DNA of 64,000 nt from Aneurinibacillus sp. REN35 (GCF_041379945.2 NZ_JBFTXJ020000015.1:29126-93125); one strand, 5' to 3'. Positions 8,992 through 19,242 are shown, counted from the first letter of the stretch. A program made the numbers and translations. Notes: a model not told the origin generated them from the sequence alone.

Positions 8992-10074
8992 TTATATTGT
9001 TCGTACAATTACAATATTTGTCCGCTGCTGTAAATTTACTTCATACGGAGAAGATACAGGTGTACCATCTTTCTCTTCAACAATGCGTACGATCGGCCTG
9101 TGAACAGCTTTTGGATCAACAGAAGAGACAACACCCACCTGTCCCGTATTCAAGACTACAGTAGATGAAACCGGATACACGGCAATGTGCTTGACGAACA
9201 ACCGCACCAATTCAAGATTAAATAACGAATTCCCAGCGGCAAATAAGTATTCTGTCGCTTCATTCGGCGTATAATGCTGGCGATACGAACGGTGTGATGT
9301 GAGTGCATCATACACATCTGCCATGCCAACTATCTGCGCATATTCATGAATTTGATTATTCTGCAATTTTCGCGGATATCCTGATCCATCATATCGCTCA
9401 TGATGCTGAAGCGCACAATGTGCGGATAATAATGAGATGTCATACTGATAGCGCAACAGGTTGAACCCTTCTTCCGTATGCTTCTCCACCCGCATCTTCT
9501 CTTCTGGATTCAGCGCGGTCTTTTTGTTCCATAATTCTTTGGGAAGCATCGTCATTCCAATATCAAACAGCAGAGCCCCTACTCCCAAATCAACCAATTG
9601 ATCACGATTATATCCCTTAGCAAGCCCGATAATTCCTGCAAGCACCGCTACATTTACAGAGTGATGAAACAAATATCCATCAAGTGAATGTAGATTTACC
9701 AGATTCACCAGCACTTCTTTTCGTCCGCTCAAATCGCCTAGAATATTACCGAATACATCGCGGAATGTCTTTCCCATATCCGGTATAGAGGTTCTTCCCT
9801 TTACTTTCGGTTGATCCATTAGTCCTGTCATTGTCTTGTAGACGGTTTCGACCGCTTTGCGCCGTGTTGTATCGTCAATCACGTCCTCTGGTATGATATC
9901 GTCCGTATGCTTATCTTCAATATATACGGTATCAATTCCCATGTCTTTTAAGCGCTCAATGTATCGCTGACTAAGCTCAAGGCCTGTACCGAGCAGGACA
10001 TGACCCGTCTCTGAGAGGATCGTTTTCGCTATCTTATCTCCTGGTTTTACGGAGCTAATATGTAATTTTTTCAC
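8992..10074 (-). CDS. HD-GYP domain protein with degenerate HD motif
   Basis: A 360-residue soluble protein with a short N-terminal region (about 1-100, DUF3391-like position) and an HD-GYP domain (about 130-320), the class that degrades cyclic di-GMP. GYP is intact (YDGSGYP, about residue 233), as are HHSVNVA and the later HHERYDG. The expected HDxGK metal motif instead reads LLFDIGM, with the histidine and the lysine replaced. Activity may therefore be lost or altered. It is monocistronic, upstream of the metH leader. Other c-di-GMP parts in the window are a PilZ protein and a c-di-GMP riboswitch. Confidence 0.88.
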   Translation of the reverse strand: MKKLHISSVKPGDKIAKTILSETGHVLLGTGLELSQRYIERLKDMGIDTVYIEDKHTDDIIPEDVIDDTTRRKAVETVYKTMTGLMDQPKVKGRTSIPDMGKTFRDVFGNILGDLSGRKEVLVNLVNLHSLDGYLFHHSVNVAVLAGIIGLAKGYNRDQLVDLGVGALLFDIGMTMLPKELWNKKTALNPEEKMRVEKHTEEGFNLLRYQYDISLLSAHCALQHHERYDGSGYPRKLQNNQIHEYAQIVGMADVYDALTSHRSYRQHYTPNEATEYLFAAGNSLFNLELVRLFVKHIAVYPVSSTVVLNTGQVGVVSSVDPKAVHRPIVRIVEEKDGTPVSSPYEVNLQQRTNIVIVRTI

Positions 10075-10171
10075 GTAGCAAACCCTACTTTCCTGAACTT
10101 TTCTGTCTGAAACTTTCTACCCTATCAAATTGTAGCACAGGTATTTAGGTTTATTACCAAAAACTTATAAC

Positions 10172-10203
10172 AAAAAAAACCATCCCTATGAATAAAGGAT
10201 GGT
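10172..10203 (-). terminator. Terminator of the second EamA gene
   Basis: ACCATCC / GGATGGT stem with an 11-nt loop. Read on the minus strand it is followed by eight Ts. Confidence 0.82.
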
Positions 10204-10214
10204 CTTCTACCATG

Positions 10215-11045
10215 CTATATCTTAGTCAGGACGAGCCCAAGCAGGGCCGTACATATTCCATATACCTGATAGGGTCTTAGTTTTTCTTTAAACAGGTAGT
10301 ATCCCATCAGGATAACGACCAAGCAATTCAGGCTCACTACCGGAAAGACGATGCTTGCAATACCGGTCTGCAGCGCATAAAAGTAGCAGCTGAAGCCGAC
10401 TACGCTCAATACGCCTACCAGACTTCCGATCTTCGCTTCTTTTAGGCGAATTGGCTCCCGGCCTAATCCTATCGCCAAATACAAGCTGCCCCCTCCATAC
10501 ATGGCTAAAAGCATATCCATCGAACTAATATGTAGCTGCGAGGACTGCTTCATTAGTATTCCAAGTATGCCAAAAGAAAAGAATGCGAAGGCAACACGTC
10601 CAAGCCATGGCAAGTAATTTGTATTGCTTTTGGAACCGGGCGTATATTGAATGACCATTGCCGATCCCATCATGCATAGAATACCAATCCAGTGAAGAAA
10701 AGGAATTTGTTCATGAAAAATGACGCCCGCTGCAAGTACCGGGAAGATTGCATTGGCTGCAATCAAAGGTGACGTGAGGCTAGCTGGCCCTTTTTCAAAC
10801 GCTCTTGCCATCTGAATATTGCCGTTCGCGTTCAAGACCCCGATCAGACTTCCAAGCAGAATGGAGGTAAGATTCGGGTGCAGCGTGTGCGAAAGTAAAC
10901 CCGCACTTAAAATGATTAAAAATGCAATGAAATAAAAGAAAAATTGAATGTTAACCTTGGAAAAACCGCGAGAGGTGCTCCACTTTATAATCGTATTGTT
11001 GACGCCAAAACACACCGCAGTAATCAAGGCTGCAAAAAGCCACAT
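10215..11045 (-). CDS. EamA/DMT-family transporter
   Basis: A 276-residue membrane protein with about ten predicted helices in two EamA halves. It starts MWLFAALITAVCFGVNN, and the second half ends YQVYGICTALLGLVLTKI. It is distinct in sequence from the transporter at 2440 and has no adjacent regulator. The substrate is unknown. It is followed by a clear terminator. The 51-bp gap to the upstream minus-strand gene allows co-transcription, although the functions look unrelated. Confidence 0.85.
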   Translation of the reverse strand: MWLFAALITAVCFGVNNTIIKWSTSRGFSKVNIQFFFYFIAFLIILSAGLLSHTLHPNLTSILLGSLIGVLNANGNIQMARAFEKGPASLTSPLIAANAIFPVLAAGVIFHEQIPFLHWIGILCMMGSAMVIQYTPGSKSNTNYLPWLGRVAFAFFSFGILGILMKQSSQLHISSMDMLLAMYGGGSLYLAIGLGREPIRLKEAKIGSLVGVLSVVGFSCYFYALQTGIASIVFPVVSLNCLVVILMGYYLFKEKLRPYQVYGICTALLGLVLTKI

Positions 11046-11096
11046 ACTCCTATACCTTCTTTGCCTTCAAAATTTTGTCTTACTCTGCCGGTCCTA

Positions 11097-11408
11097 CTAT
11101 TGTTCGTCAAACTGCGAAAGCTGTACTTCATATGTATATACCTGTTCAGCACATACGCGCTGAACCGTCACTTCCGTCTTATCATCGGCCGCCTCCGCGA
11201 GCCGGATGATCACATGCTGCTTCTCCTCTGTCTGGCCGCATGCTTCAATCAGCCATGTCAGCGCCTCTTCCGTAAGCGGAAGACCTACGACTTCTCCTGT
11301 TGCCGTAGGTACATGCAAAAGCTTCTTGTTGTCAACAAATCCACGTACTGATTCTATTAGCACTTCCATCTGCAGAGGGGTAAGAGTCAATTCATATGTT
11401 TGTTCCAT
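11097..11408 (-). CDS. Conserved hypothetical protein, 103 aa
   Basis: A small acidic protein I do not recognise. No signal peptide or membrane helix is visible. It begins MEQTYELTLTPLQMEVLIESV and has a central LPLTEEALTWLIEACGQ helix. The excellent AAGGAGGA site before its ATG and neighbour-like codon use support a real gene. It lies between the EamA transporter and an IclR regulator, both on the same strand. No function is proposed. Confidence 0.7.
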   Translation of the reverse strand: MEQTYELTLTPLQMEVLIESVRGFVDNKKLLHVPTATGEVVGLPLTEEALTWLIEACGQTEEKQHVIIRLAEAADDKTEVTVQRVCAEQVYTYEVQLSQFDEQ

Positions 11409-11484
11409 CCCGATCCTCCTTGTTTAAAAAGTGTACATCCAGGGTTGAGAAGCATATAGACTACATGCCAGATGACTGCCCTGT

Positions 11485-12234
11485 CTATTTTAACATGCTC
11501 CCCATTCTTTTTGCCGCCACAATGACATATGGCAGATTGTCCTTCATCCTCTCTAAAGTCAGACGGTTGGATGGGCCTGATACGGACAATGCCGCGACTA
11601 GCTGTCCCCTTCGGTTAAACAGCGGAACAGATACAGCTGCCGCTCCCTGTTCACGCTCTTCCGAACTTGTTGCATAGCCGCTCTGCCTGATTTCTTCCAA
11701 CTGCTCTATATACGCATTTTTATCGATAGAAGAAGGCCATGTCGGATCAGATAAGATCTGCTTTTGTATATCATGCGGCGCATAGGCAACCAATACTTTG
11801 CTAGAAGCGCCTACGGATAGCGGGAGATGCGCTCCAATCGGTGCCACTCTGCGAATCGTTTCATTGCTCTCTACCGCCTGCACCCGAATCCGTTCATTTT
11901 CATTGCGCACATATAAACTGATCGTCTCTCCCACCTGGTCTCTTAACCGCGTCATCTCCGGCAGCAGAATGGTTGCCGGGTCGTCCCCCTGGGGAAGATT
12001 GGCAGAGAGCTGCCACACCCGAAATCCCAATTGGTACTTCTCCGTATCAGGATTACGCGTTAGAAATCCTTTGCTTTCGAGTGAGCCTAACAGGCGATAT
12101 ACCGTGCTTTTATTCAATCCGACTTTATGGGAGATCTCCGTTAGCGTCAGTTCTTTTTCATCAATATAACACAGCAGCACATCAAGCGCCCGGTCCACCG
12201 CACGTACGGTCATTTTATTATCGGAAGCGTCCAT
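11485..12234 (-). CDS. IclR-family transcriptional regulator
   Basis: A 249-residue IclR-family regulator. The N-terminal winged helix (about 10-75) contains TLTEISHKVGLNKSTVYRLL; the C-terminal effector domain (about 85-245) contains ERIRVQAVESNETIRR and EEREQGAAAVSVPL. Such proteins usually control degradation of small organic acids or aromatics. It is divergent from aconitase, but the 226-bp gap does not prove that aconitase is its target. Confidence 0.9.
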   Translation of the reverse strand: MDASDNKMTVRAVDRALDVLLCYIDEKELTLTEISHKVGLNKSTVYRLLGSLESKGFLTRNPDTEKYQLGFRVWQLSANLPQGDDPATILLPEMTRLRDQVGETISLYVRNENERIRVQAVESNETIRRVAPIGAHLPLSVGASSKVLVAYAPHDIQKQILSDPTWPSSIDKNAYIEQLEEIRQSGYATSSEEREQGAAAVSVPLFNRRGQLVAALSVSGPSNRLTLERMKDNLPYVIVAAKRMGSMLK

Positions 12235-12460
12235 CGTATCCGTTCACCTTCCTGTTTACGGTAGTTTCATTCAACGAAACCCTGTTGCAATATTTGACAT
12301 TATACCTTATTGATGTTTGTCTCGTAAACTATCATCTAATTTTGAAAAAAAGTTTAAAAATGTATGTACGTTCTGCTGAAAAACCAGTATAATATTATCG
12401 GAAAGAGAAACACAGTTTCACCTGACGAAACCGTCACGAAATATGAAGGAGGTCATTACT

Positions 12461-15187
12461 TTGGCAAAGAAAGATAATTTTGCTGTTCGTTCGTCTTTGC
12501 AAGTAGGCGACAAGAAATTCGCTTACTATTCTCTTAAAGCATTAGAAGACAAAGGACTTGGTCCAATCTCCAAACTTCCTTTTTCTATTAAAGTTCTTCT
12601 TGAAGCGGCCGTACGCCAATTCGATGGTGTAGCCATTACGGAAGATCATGTGAAAAAAATTGCTACATGGACAGAAGAGCGCGATCCAAATCAAGAAATT
12701 CCGTTCACGCCGGCTCGTATCGTACTGCAAGACTTCACAGGTGTACCTGCTGTTGTTGACCTTGCAGCTATGCGTCTGGCAATGAAAGACATGGGCGGAA
12801 ACCCTGAACGTATCAATCCGCTTGTTCCGGTTGACCTTGTTATTGACCACTCTGTTATGGTTGATGACTTCGGTAACCCAGAAGCACTTGAAAATAATAT
12901 GAAGCTCGAATTCGAACGCAACGCAGAGCGCTACCGCTTCCTGCGCTGGGCACAGTCGGCCTTCAACAACTTCCGCGCTGTTCCTCCGGCAACTGGTATC
13001 GTTCACCAGGTAAACCTTGAGTACTTAGCATCTGTTGCAGCGACTAAAGAAGTTGACGGGGAAATAGAAGTATTCCCAGATTCTCTCGTAGGTACGGATT
13101 CTCATACAACAATGATCAATGGTCTTGGCGTTGTTGGTTGGGGCGTTGGCGGTATCGAAGCAGAAGCGGGCATGCTTGGCCAACCGCTGTACTTCGTTAC
13201 ACCTGAAGTTGTCGGATTTAAGCTGACTGGTACACTTCCAGAAGGCGCGACAGCAACTGACCTTGCGCTTACTATTGTAAACATTCTGCGTAAAAAAGGC
13301 GTTGTCGGCAAATTCGTTGAGTTCTTCGGCCCTGGCCTGAGCAACATCAGCTTAGCAGACCGTGCAACGGTTGCGAATATGGCGCCTGAGTATGGTGCAA
13401 CAATGGGCTTCTTCCCAGTTGACGATGAAACTCTTACCTTCCTTCGTTCCACAGGACGCAGCGAAGAGCAAGTGGCACTGGTTGAAGCGTACTATAAAGA
13501 ACAAGGGATCTTCCGTACGGATGCTACACCGGACCCTGAATTCTCCGAAACACTAGAGCTTGACCTGGGTTCTGTTGTTCCGACACTGGCAGGTCCAAAA
13601 CGTCCGCAGGACCGCATCGAGTTAACTGCAATGAAAGAAGCTTTCAACGATGCACTGCGTACGCCAGTTGACAAAGGCGGATTCGGACTTGATGATGACC
13701 AAATCGCTAAGAAAGTATCCGTTACACATAAAAACGGCACTGCATCCGAATTCGGCACAGGTGCTGTTGTTATCGCAGCGATCACGAGCTGTACAAACAC
13801 ATCTAACCCAAGCGTAATGCTCGGTGCGGGTCTTGTAGCGAAAAAAGCCGTAGAAAAAGGCCTTGTAAAACCTGGCTACGTAAAATCCAGCTTAACTCCG
13901 GGTTCTCGTGTTGTTACACAATACTTGGAAAAAGCAGACCTATTAAAGCCGCTTGAGAAGCTTGGCTTCTACATCGCTGGTTATGGTTGTGCAACTTGTA
14001 TCGGTAACAGCGGTCCGCTTCCAGATGAAGTAAGCAACGCAATTGCTGATAATGATCTGACTGTAGCATCCGTACTGTCCGGTAACCGTAACTTCGAAGG
14101 CCGCGTACATGCGCAGGTAAAAGCAAACTACCTTGCTTCTCCTCCGCTTGTTGTTGCGTATGCACTGGCAGGTACAGTAGATATTGACCTGACAACAGAG
14201 CCAATCGGAACAGATAAAGATGGCCAACCTGTATTCTTAAAAGATATCTGGCCAACAAACGAAGAAATTCGCGAAGCGATCAGTGCTGCTGTACGTCCAG
14301 AAATGTTCGAAGAAGAATACGGCAACGTATTTACAGCAAATCCTCGCTGGAACGAAATTGAATTCCCAGAAGGACAACTGTATCAATGGGATGAGTCTTC
14401 TACGTACATTGCACATCCACCGTTCTTCTCCGGCCTTGGCGCTGAAGGCGGCCAAATCGAAGAAATCATGGGTGCAAAAGCCTTGGCAGTATTGGGCGAC
14501 TCTGTAACAACAGACCATATCTCGCCTGCTGGTAATATTGCTCCAACAAGCCCTGCTGGTATCTATCTGTCTGAGCATGGCGTAGAACGCAAAGACTTCA
14601 ACTCTTATGGTTCTCGCCGTGGTAACCATGAAGTTATGATGCGCGGAACGTTCGCAAATATCCGCATTCGTAACAAAATGGCTCCAGGAACAGAAGGTGG
14701 CGTAACAACCTACCTGCCAACTGGTGAAGTTATGCCGATTTATGATGCATCTATGAAATATCAAGAAGCCGGCACACCGCTTGTTGTCATTGCTGGTAAA
14801 GAATACGGTACCGGAAGCTCCCGTGACTGGGCAGCAAAAGGAACCTTCCTGCTCGGCGTGAAAGCTGTTATTGCTGAAAGCTTCGAGCGCATTCACCGTA
14901 GCAACTTAGTAGGTATGGGCGTACTTCCGCTGCAATTTGAAGATGGTACAGGCGCTGATACGCTAGGTATCACTGGTAATGAAACATTCGACATTCCTGA
15001 GCTGAATGACGATATCAAACCAGGACAAAAAATTAAAGTAACAGCAACTCGTCAAGATGGTACTACATTCGAATTCGATGTATGCGTACGTCTGGACAGC
15101 GCTGTCGACATTAAATACTTCCGCAACGGTGGTATTCTGCAAACAGTTCTGCGTCAAATGGCGGCAGAAGCAAAAGCAAACGTATAA
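12461..15187 (+). CDS. acnA: Aconitate hydratase A
   Basis: A 908-residue AcnA-type aconitase (B. subtilis CitB), interconverting citrate and isocitrate in the TCA cycle; apo-forms can bind RNA. The three [4Fe-4S] cysteines are in SCTNTSNPS and [13 protein letters not shown]; the swivel domain follows, with [13 protein letters not shown] and [21 protein letters not shown] at 12446-12453 makes TTG at 12461 the likely start, six codons downstream of an in-frame ATG that overlaps the ribosome binding site. A TATAAT hexamer lies at 12389. A strong terminator follows. Confidence 0.96.
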   Translation: MAKKDNFAVRSSLQVGDKKFAYYSLKALEDKGLGPISKLPFSIKVLLEAAVRQFDGVAITEDHVKKIATWTEERDPNQEIPFTPARIVLQDFTGVPAVVDLAAMRLAMKDMGGNPERINPLVPVDLVIDHSVMVDDFGNPEALENNMKLEFERNAERYRFLRWAQSAFNNFRAVPPATGIVHQVNLEYLASVAATKEVDGEIEVFPDSLVGTDSHTTMINGLGVVGWGVGGIEAEAGMLGQPLYFVTPEVVGFKLTGTLPEGATATDLALTIVNILRKKGVVGKFVEFFGPGLSNISLADRATVANMAPEYGATMGFFPVDDETLTFLRSTGRSEEQVALVEAYYKEQGIFRTDATPDPEFSETLELDLGSVVPTLAGPKRPQDRIELTAMKEAFNDALRTPVDKGGFGLDDDQIAKKVSVTHKNGTASEFGTGAVVIAAITSCTNTSNPSVMLGAGLVAKKAVEKGLVKPGYVKSSLTPGSRVVTQYLEKADLLKPLEKLGFYIAGYGCATCIGNSGPLPDEVSNAIADNDLTVASVLSGNRNFEGRVHAQVKANYLASPPLVVAYALAGTVDIDLTTEPIGTDKDGQPVFLKDIWPTNEEIREAISAAVRPEMFEEEYGNVFTANPRWNEIEFPEGQLYQWDESSTYIAHPPFFSGLGAEGGQIEEIMGAKALAVLGDSVTTDHISPAGNIAPTSPAGIYLSEHGVERKDFNSYGSRRGNHEVMMRGTFANIRIRNKMAPGTEGGVTTYLPTGEVMPIYDASMKYQEAGTPLVVIAGKEYGTGSSRDWAAKGTFLLGVKAVIAESFERIHRSNLVGMGVLPLQFEDGTGADTLGITGNETFDIPELNDDIKPGQKIKVTATRQDGTTFEFDVCVRLDSAVDIKYFRNGGILQTVLRQMAAEAKANV

Positions 15188-15190
15188 TAA

Positions 15191-15226
15191 TAAAAGAAGG
15201 TTCCCTGAGCGGGAACCTTCTTTTAT
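15191..15226. terminator. Bidirectional terminator after acnA
   Basis: A 14-bp perfect stem (AAAAGAAGGTTCCC and its complement) with a 5-nt loop and A/T tracts on both sides. It overlaps the stop codon of the converging hypothetical gene. Confidence 0.92.
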
Positions 15227-15699
15227 TCATCGCCAAACATATGGTCAATATCCTTAAATAGCTTTCGAATCGAATCATCGTCAAATTTTTTATCCTGTTT
15301 GAATGCATCCAGCATCTCAGAGAGCTCCTGTCCCTTCCCATCCTCATCGAGATCCTCGGACAAGCCCGATGGATCGAACCACACATACGGATCTTGATCG
15401 CTTCCGCGCAGATACGTTACTTTCCACTGTTCAGGATATGTGTAATCCTGTTCATCAAAAATAACAGCAAGCACCTCGTCCGTATCAACCGGCAGCAAAT
15501 GATCAAACTTCTCCTCCACTCCACCTTCCATCAGGTTTATATGGCGTTGAAAATAGCGGACATAATGCTCACCGGTTGTTTTGTCCTTTACAAGCGTATA
15601 CTGTTCATATTCACTCTCGCGTAACTCTCTTACCTCTTCTAACCGGCTCAATATTTCTTCATGATGAATCAGTTGTTTATCTTTTAGTGATGTATTCAT
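15223..15699 (-). CDS. Hypothetical protein, 158 aa, acidic
   Basis: Not recognised. A soluble, strongly acidic protein. The N-terminal part is charged and helical (LEEVRELRESEYEQYTLVKD); the middle has strand-like segments ending in WFDPSG; the C-terminus is rich in Asp and Glu (LSEDLDEDGKGQELSEMLD). GGAGAGGT precedes the ATG. It is convergent with aconitase and ends within the shared terminator. No function can be assigned. Confidence 0.72.
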   Translation of the reverse strand: MNTSLKDKQLIHHEEILSRLEEVRELRESEYEQYTLVKDKTTGEHYVRYFQRHINLMEGGVEEKFDHLLPVDTDEVLAVIFDEQDYTYPEQWKVTYLRGSDQDPYVWFDPSGLSEDLDEDGKGQELSEMLDAFKQDKKFDDDSIRKLFKDIDHMFGDE

Positions 15700-15795
15700 T
15701 ACCTCTCCGTCCTTTCATTTACCTTATAAAATAAGATACCATAAGACATAGAAGACATGTAATGCCGAATGCACTTTAATTTGAGGAGGGTTATT

Positions 15796-16776
15796 ATGAA
15801 AGCTGTACGTGTAGAAAAAGACTCACATCGTCTCTATATCGGTGAAGCAGACGAGCCGCTGATGAAAGAAAATGAATTGCTCATTAGCGTAAAAGCGACC
15901 GCACTAAACCGTGCCGATCTTCTTCAAAAGCGCGGCTTATATCCACCGCCTAAAGGCGCGACTGAAATTATGGGGCTCGAAATGGCAGGAATCGTCGAGA
16001 AGGTCGGATGCAATGTCACCGGATACAAACCTGGTGACCGCGTATGCGCTCTGTTGCCTGGGGGTGGATATGCAGAAAAGGTAACCATTCCTGCCGACAT
16101 GGCCATGCCAATTCCAGAGCACTTTTCTTTTACAGAAGCGGCAGCAATTCCTGAAGTATTTCTGACTGCGTACTTGAACTTATTCTGGCTCGGGGGTTTC
16201 AAGCAAGGGCATACCGTACTTGTCCACGCAGGAGCCAGCGGTGTAGGTACAGCCGCGATTCAATTGATTCGTGAAGCAGGCGGCAGATCCATTATTACGG
16301 CAGGAAGCGAAGCAAAGCGCCAAGCCTGTCTCGAGCTTGGTGCCGATATAGCGATTGATTATAAAGCGGGGCCGTTCGAGCCAGAAGTTAAGAAAGCAAC
16401 AGAGAACCGCGGTGTAAATATTATTCTCGATTTTATCGGAGCCTCATACTGGAAGCAGAATATCTCCTGTCTGGCTATGGACGGCAGACTCATTCTTATC
16501 GGCACAATGGGAGGCAGCAAAGCAGAAGATATCAATTTAGGTCTTATTCTAAGCCGCCGTCTGCAAGTTATTGGCACAGCACTTCGCTCTCGTTCTGTTG
16601 AGGATAAAATTAAGCTTACAAAAGAATTTGTCGATTTTGCCATGCCACGATTTGCTGACGGAAGGCTACGACCTGTTATTGATTCCGTATGGGAGCTTGA
16701 ACAAGTACAAGAAGCACATACGTATATGGAAAACAACCAAAATACAGGAAAAATCATTCTACAGATTGAGGATTAG
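15796..16776 (+). CDS. NAD(P)H:quinone oxidoreductase, zinc-independent MDR family
   Basis: A 326-residue medium-chain dehydrogenase/reductase of the quinone oxidoreductase (PIG3-like) group. It has an N-terminal GroES-like domain with NRADLLQKRGLYPPP and a Rossmann domain with HAGASGVGTAAIQL. The zinc-binding cysteines of alcohol dehydrogenases are absent. It likely reduces quinones with NADPH in the cytoplasm. GAGGAGGG is 5 nt before the ATG at 15796; the frame is open nine codons further up but without a suitable site. Confidence 0.9.
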   Translation: MKAVRVEKDSHRLYIGEADEPLMKENELLISVKATALNRADLLQKRGLYPPPKGATEIMGLEMAGIVEKVGCNVTGYKPGDRVCALLPGGGYAEKVTIPADMAMPIPEHFSFTEAAAIPEVFLTAYLNLFWLGGFKQGHTVLVHAGASGVGTAAIQLIREAGGRSIITAGSEAKRQACLELGADIAIDYKAGPFEPEVKKATENRGVNIILDFIGASYWKQNISCLAMDGRLILIGTMGGSKAEDINLGLILSRRLQVIGTALRSRSVEDKIKLTKEFVDFAMPRFADGRLRPVIDSVWELEQVQEAHTYMENNQNTGKIILQIED

Positions 16777-16956
16777 CCCCCTCCTCCCTTCCCACTCCAG
16801 GAAGGGAGAATCCATACCTCATATGCATAAAGACCCATATTCTTATACAGTAAGTAATAACCGATGTCATATCCTCCCCTCTTTTTCTTCCAAAACACAA
16901 ATTTGCGTTTATAATAGTATAAGATAAAAGTCCTGTTAGCGCAGGAAATATGATAA

Positions 16957-17424
16957 ATGATGGTGATGCTTTTGAAGGCTGTTAATCGCCGTAAAGAAGA
17001 ACGCAAAATTCTTGTGATACCTCTGTGCTCTGAGGTCTCAATCGGAGTCATCAATAACCAGCCCATCTCAAGCGGCAGGATGGAAGTATGTGTTAAAGAT
17101 GTCTCCATTCATGGACTGCGCTTCGTCTCCTCTCTGCGCTTCCCCATTACAGATAATCTACTGCTCAAGTTTCAAACGCGGATGATGGATCAGCTCATTA
17201 CATTGACAGGTAAAATAGTCTGGCGTACCTCTAACCCGCTTAAGCCCGGCGTATACGAATACGGTGTTGAACTACTTCACGATGATTTTTCGCAGACACT
17301 GTTCACAAAGCTATACAATGATATGAGTGTCTGGCTCAAAAAAATTTCATTCGTTCCTGGCTGCCGCTTCTGTACGAATGAGAACTGTCCTCTATATGCA
17401 GCAGATGAACGTAAAATACCATAA
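16957..17424 (+). CDS. PilZ domain protein with C-terminal cysteine motif
   Basis: A 155-residue cytoplasmic protein. The c-di-GMP contact motifs are present: RRKEER near the N-terminus (about residues 11-16) and DVSIHGLRF (about 48-56), followed by a PilZ barrel to about 125. An odd tail, CRFCTNENC, gives CxxCxxxxC spacing that might bind metal or form disulfides. It is monocistronic between a quinone reductase and malic enzyme, so its target is unknown. The start is among several clustered Met/Val codons and is uncertain by a few residues. Confidence 0.85.
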   Translation: MMVMLLKAVNRRKEERKILVIPLCSEVSIGVINNQPISSGRMEVCVKDVSIHGLRFVSSLRFPITDNLLLKFQTRMMDQLITLTGKIVWRTSNPLKPGVYEYGVELLHDDFSQTLFTKLYNDMSVWLKKISFVPGCRFCTNENCPLYAADERKIP

Positions 17425-17426
17425 TA

Positions 17427-17458
17427 AAGCGCTTCGTTCCATGCAGAACGAAGCGCTT
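17427..17458. terminator. Bidirectional hairpin between PilZ gene and malic enzyme
   Basis: A 13-bp perfect stem (AAGCGCTTCGTTC and its complement) with a 6-nt loop between converging genes. The flanking T-runs are modest. Confidence 0.75.
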
Positions 17459-17474
17459 ATGTTGCCTAGTTTTT

Positions 17475-18899
17475 TTATTTGCGTTTGTCACGCGGTACTT
17501 TACGCGCGACACCTGTCTCAACTGCGGCCTCTACGACAGCATCCCGCACTCTTTTTACAATCTTATCATTGAATACACTCGGAATGATATACTGCTCATT
17601 GAGCTCTTCGTCACTGATAATAGAAGCAATCGCATGCGCTGCTGCAACCTTCATTTCTTCATTAATATCTGTAGCGCGGCAATCAAATGCACCACGGAAA
17701 ATACCAGGGAAGCACAGCACGTTATTAATCTGATTCGGATAGTCAGAACGTCCAGTTGCAAGCACCCGTACAATACCAGCCGCATCTTCTGGATCAATCT
17801 CCGGCTGCGGATTTGCCATTGCGAATACAATCGGGTCCTTCGCCATCGTCTGCACCATTTCTTTTGTCAGGATATTCCCCCGCGATACTCCCACGAATAT
17901 ATCAGCGCCTACGAGCGCATCAGCCAACTGTCCCTGCACATCATCCGGATTTGTTATGTTAGAGATCTCTTCCCATACCGGGTTCTCATATGTAACAGAA
18001 CGAGACAGAATACCATCGCGGTCCACGCCGATAACTTCCCTCGCTCCTGCGCTCAACAGAATTTTTGTGCATGCTACGCCTGCCGCCCCCATACCGGTTA
18101 CGACAATTTTGCAGTCCTTGATATCCTTGCCGACAATCTTTAATGAATTCAGCATCCCAGCAAGAATAACAACGGCTGTACCGTGCTGATCATCATGAAA
18201 GACAGGAATATCTAGACGCTCACGCAATGCCCTTTCAATTTCAAAGCAACGCGGTGCAGAGATATCCTCCAAGTTGATTCCACCGAACGCAGGCGCCATG
18301 CGCACAATTGTTTCAATGATTTCATCCGTATCTTTCGTATCGAGGCAGATCGGGAAACCATCGACATTTGCAAACTGTTTGAAAAGCATCGCTTTCCCTT
18401 CCATAACAGGCATTGCCGCATACGGTCCGATATCACCCAAACCAAGCACCGCCGTTCCGTCACTGACGATAGCAACCGTATTGCGTTTAATGGTTAGCTT
18501 ATATGCTTTGTATGGATCATTTGCAATCGCTTCACATACATTTGCTACGCCTGGTGTATAAACACGCGATAAATCTTCGCGGTTTTGAATGGGACGCTTC
18601 GCACGCATTTCAATTTTACCGCCAATATGGCTTAGAAAAGTCCGGTCAGATACTGTAATGATTTCCACATTCGGAATCGCTTCAATATTTTTAATAACTT
18701 CCTCGACTTTTTCTTTGCTTTTCGTGTTAATTGTATAGTCACGAACCGCAACTTCATTGGACGATTCTACTACGTCCATCGCTACGATATCCCCGTTTGC
18801 ATTGCTTACCGCAGTTGCAATATCTACAAAATTCACTTGTCGTACATCTAATTCAAGACGTAGAATAATACTCGTTCCCAAAGATGTAAATGGCTTCAT
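17475..18899 (-). CDS. NAD(P)-dependent malic enzyme with N-terminal ACT domain
   Basis: A 474-residue malic enzyme converting malate to pyruvate, CO2 and NAD(P)H, of the short bacterial type. An ACT-like domain (about 1-85, LRLELDVRQVNFVDIATAV) precedes the catalytic part: SRVYTPGVANVCEAI, GLGDIGPYAAMPVMEGKAML and the FHDDQHGTAVVILAG metal-binding segment, then a Rossmann domain with GMGAAGVAC. The ACT domain suggests allosteric control and matches B. subtilis YtsJ-like enzymes. Cofactor preference is not visible. A GGAGG site lies just before the ATG. Confidence 0.93.
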   Translation of the reverse strand: MKPFTSLGTSIILRLELDVRQVNFVDIATAVSNANGDIVAMDVVESSNEVAVRDYTINTKSKEKVEEVIKNIEAIPNVEIITVSDRTFLSHIGGKIEMRAKRPIQNREDLSRVYTPGVANVCEAIANDPYKAYKLTIKRNTVAIVSDGTAVLGLGDIGPYAAMPVMEGKAMLFKQFANVDGFPICLDTKDTDEIIETIVRMAPAFGGINLEDISAPRCFEIERALRERLDIPVFHDDQHGTAVVILAGMLNSLKIVGKDIKDCKIVVTGMGAAGVACTKILLSAGAREVIGVDRDGILSRSVTYENPVWEEISNITNPDDVQGQLADALVGADIFVGVSRGNILTKEMVQTMAKDPIVFAMANPQPEIDPEDAAGIVRVLATGRSDYPNQINNVLCFPGIFRGAFDCRATDINEEMKVAAAHAIASIISDEELNEQYIIPSVFNDKIVKRVRDAVVEAAVETGVARKVPRDKRK

Positions 18900-19029
18900 G
18901 TTTTCCTCCTTTTTCCCGACACACGCAAAAGTTACAAATTAATGAACACAGTACAATTGTTTATTTTAACCGTAATATCAGGAAAAAGGAAACCCCCGAC
19001 AGCACGTTTGCAAAATTTACATGCGCACG

Positions 19030-19242
19030 CTATCTGATGTCTCCATCATCATTAATCGGGTTCATACCGTTTACAATCGGTTCATTCGTTAAGGAGTACA
19101 GACTGTTTACTAACGAATTCAGGCGGACAAGATGCTGCTGTATCTGAATCGGTGATTGTGCTTTCTCCTTCATGCTAGTGGCACATTCGATCATTTGATC
19201 AGCAAGCCGGTGCGCCAAATTTACATCAAATGGCTGATACAT
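19030..19242 (-). CDS. Small hypothetical protein, 70 aa
   Basis: Not recognised. A short helical soluble protein beginning MYQPFDVNLAHRLADQM and containing IQQHLVRLNSLVNSLYSLTNEP. GAGGTGA lies 6 nt before the ATG at 19242; a GTG three codons upstream is in frame but badly spaced. It stands alone between malic enzyme and dapH, transcribed away from dapH. Confidence 0.6.
   Translation of the reverse strand: MYQPFDVNLAHRLADQMIECATSMKEKAQSPIQIQQHLVRLNSLVNSLYSLTNEPIVNGMNPINDDGDIR

Noticed and set aside
14237..14896. 219-codon open frame antisense to acnA
   Set aside because: It lies wholly within the aconitase gene on the other strand, has no ribosome binding site and no recognisable domain; its length is explained by the codon bias of acnA.
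16784..16808. Terminator after the quinone oxidoreductase gene
   Set aside because: CTCCCTTCC/GGAAGGGAG forms a stem but no T-run follows, so it is not listed as a terminator.
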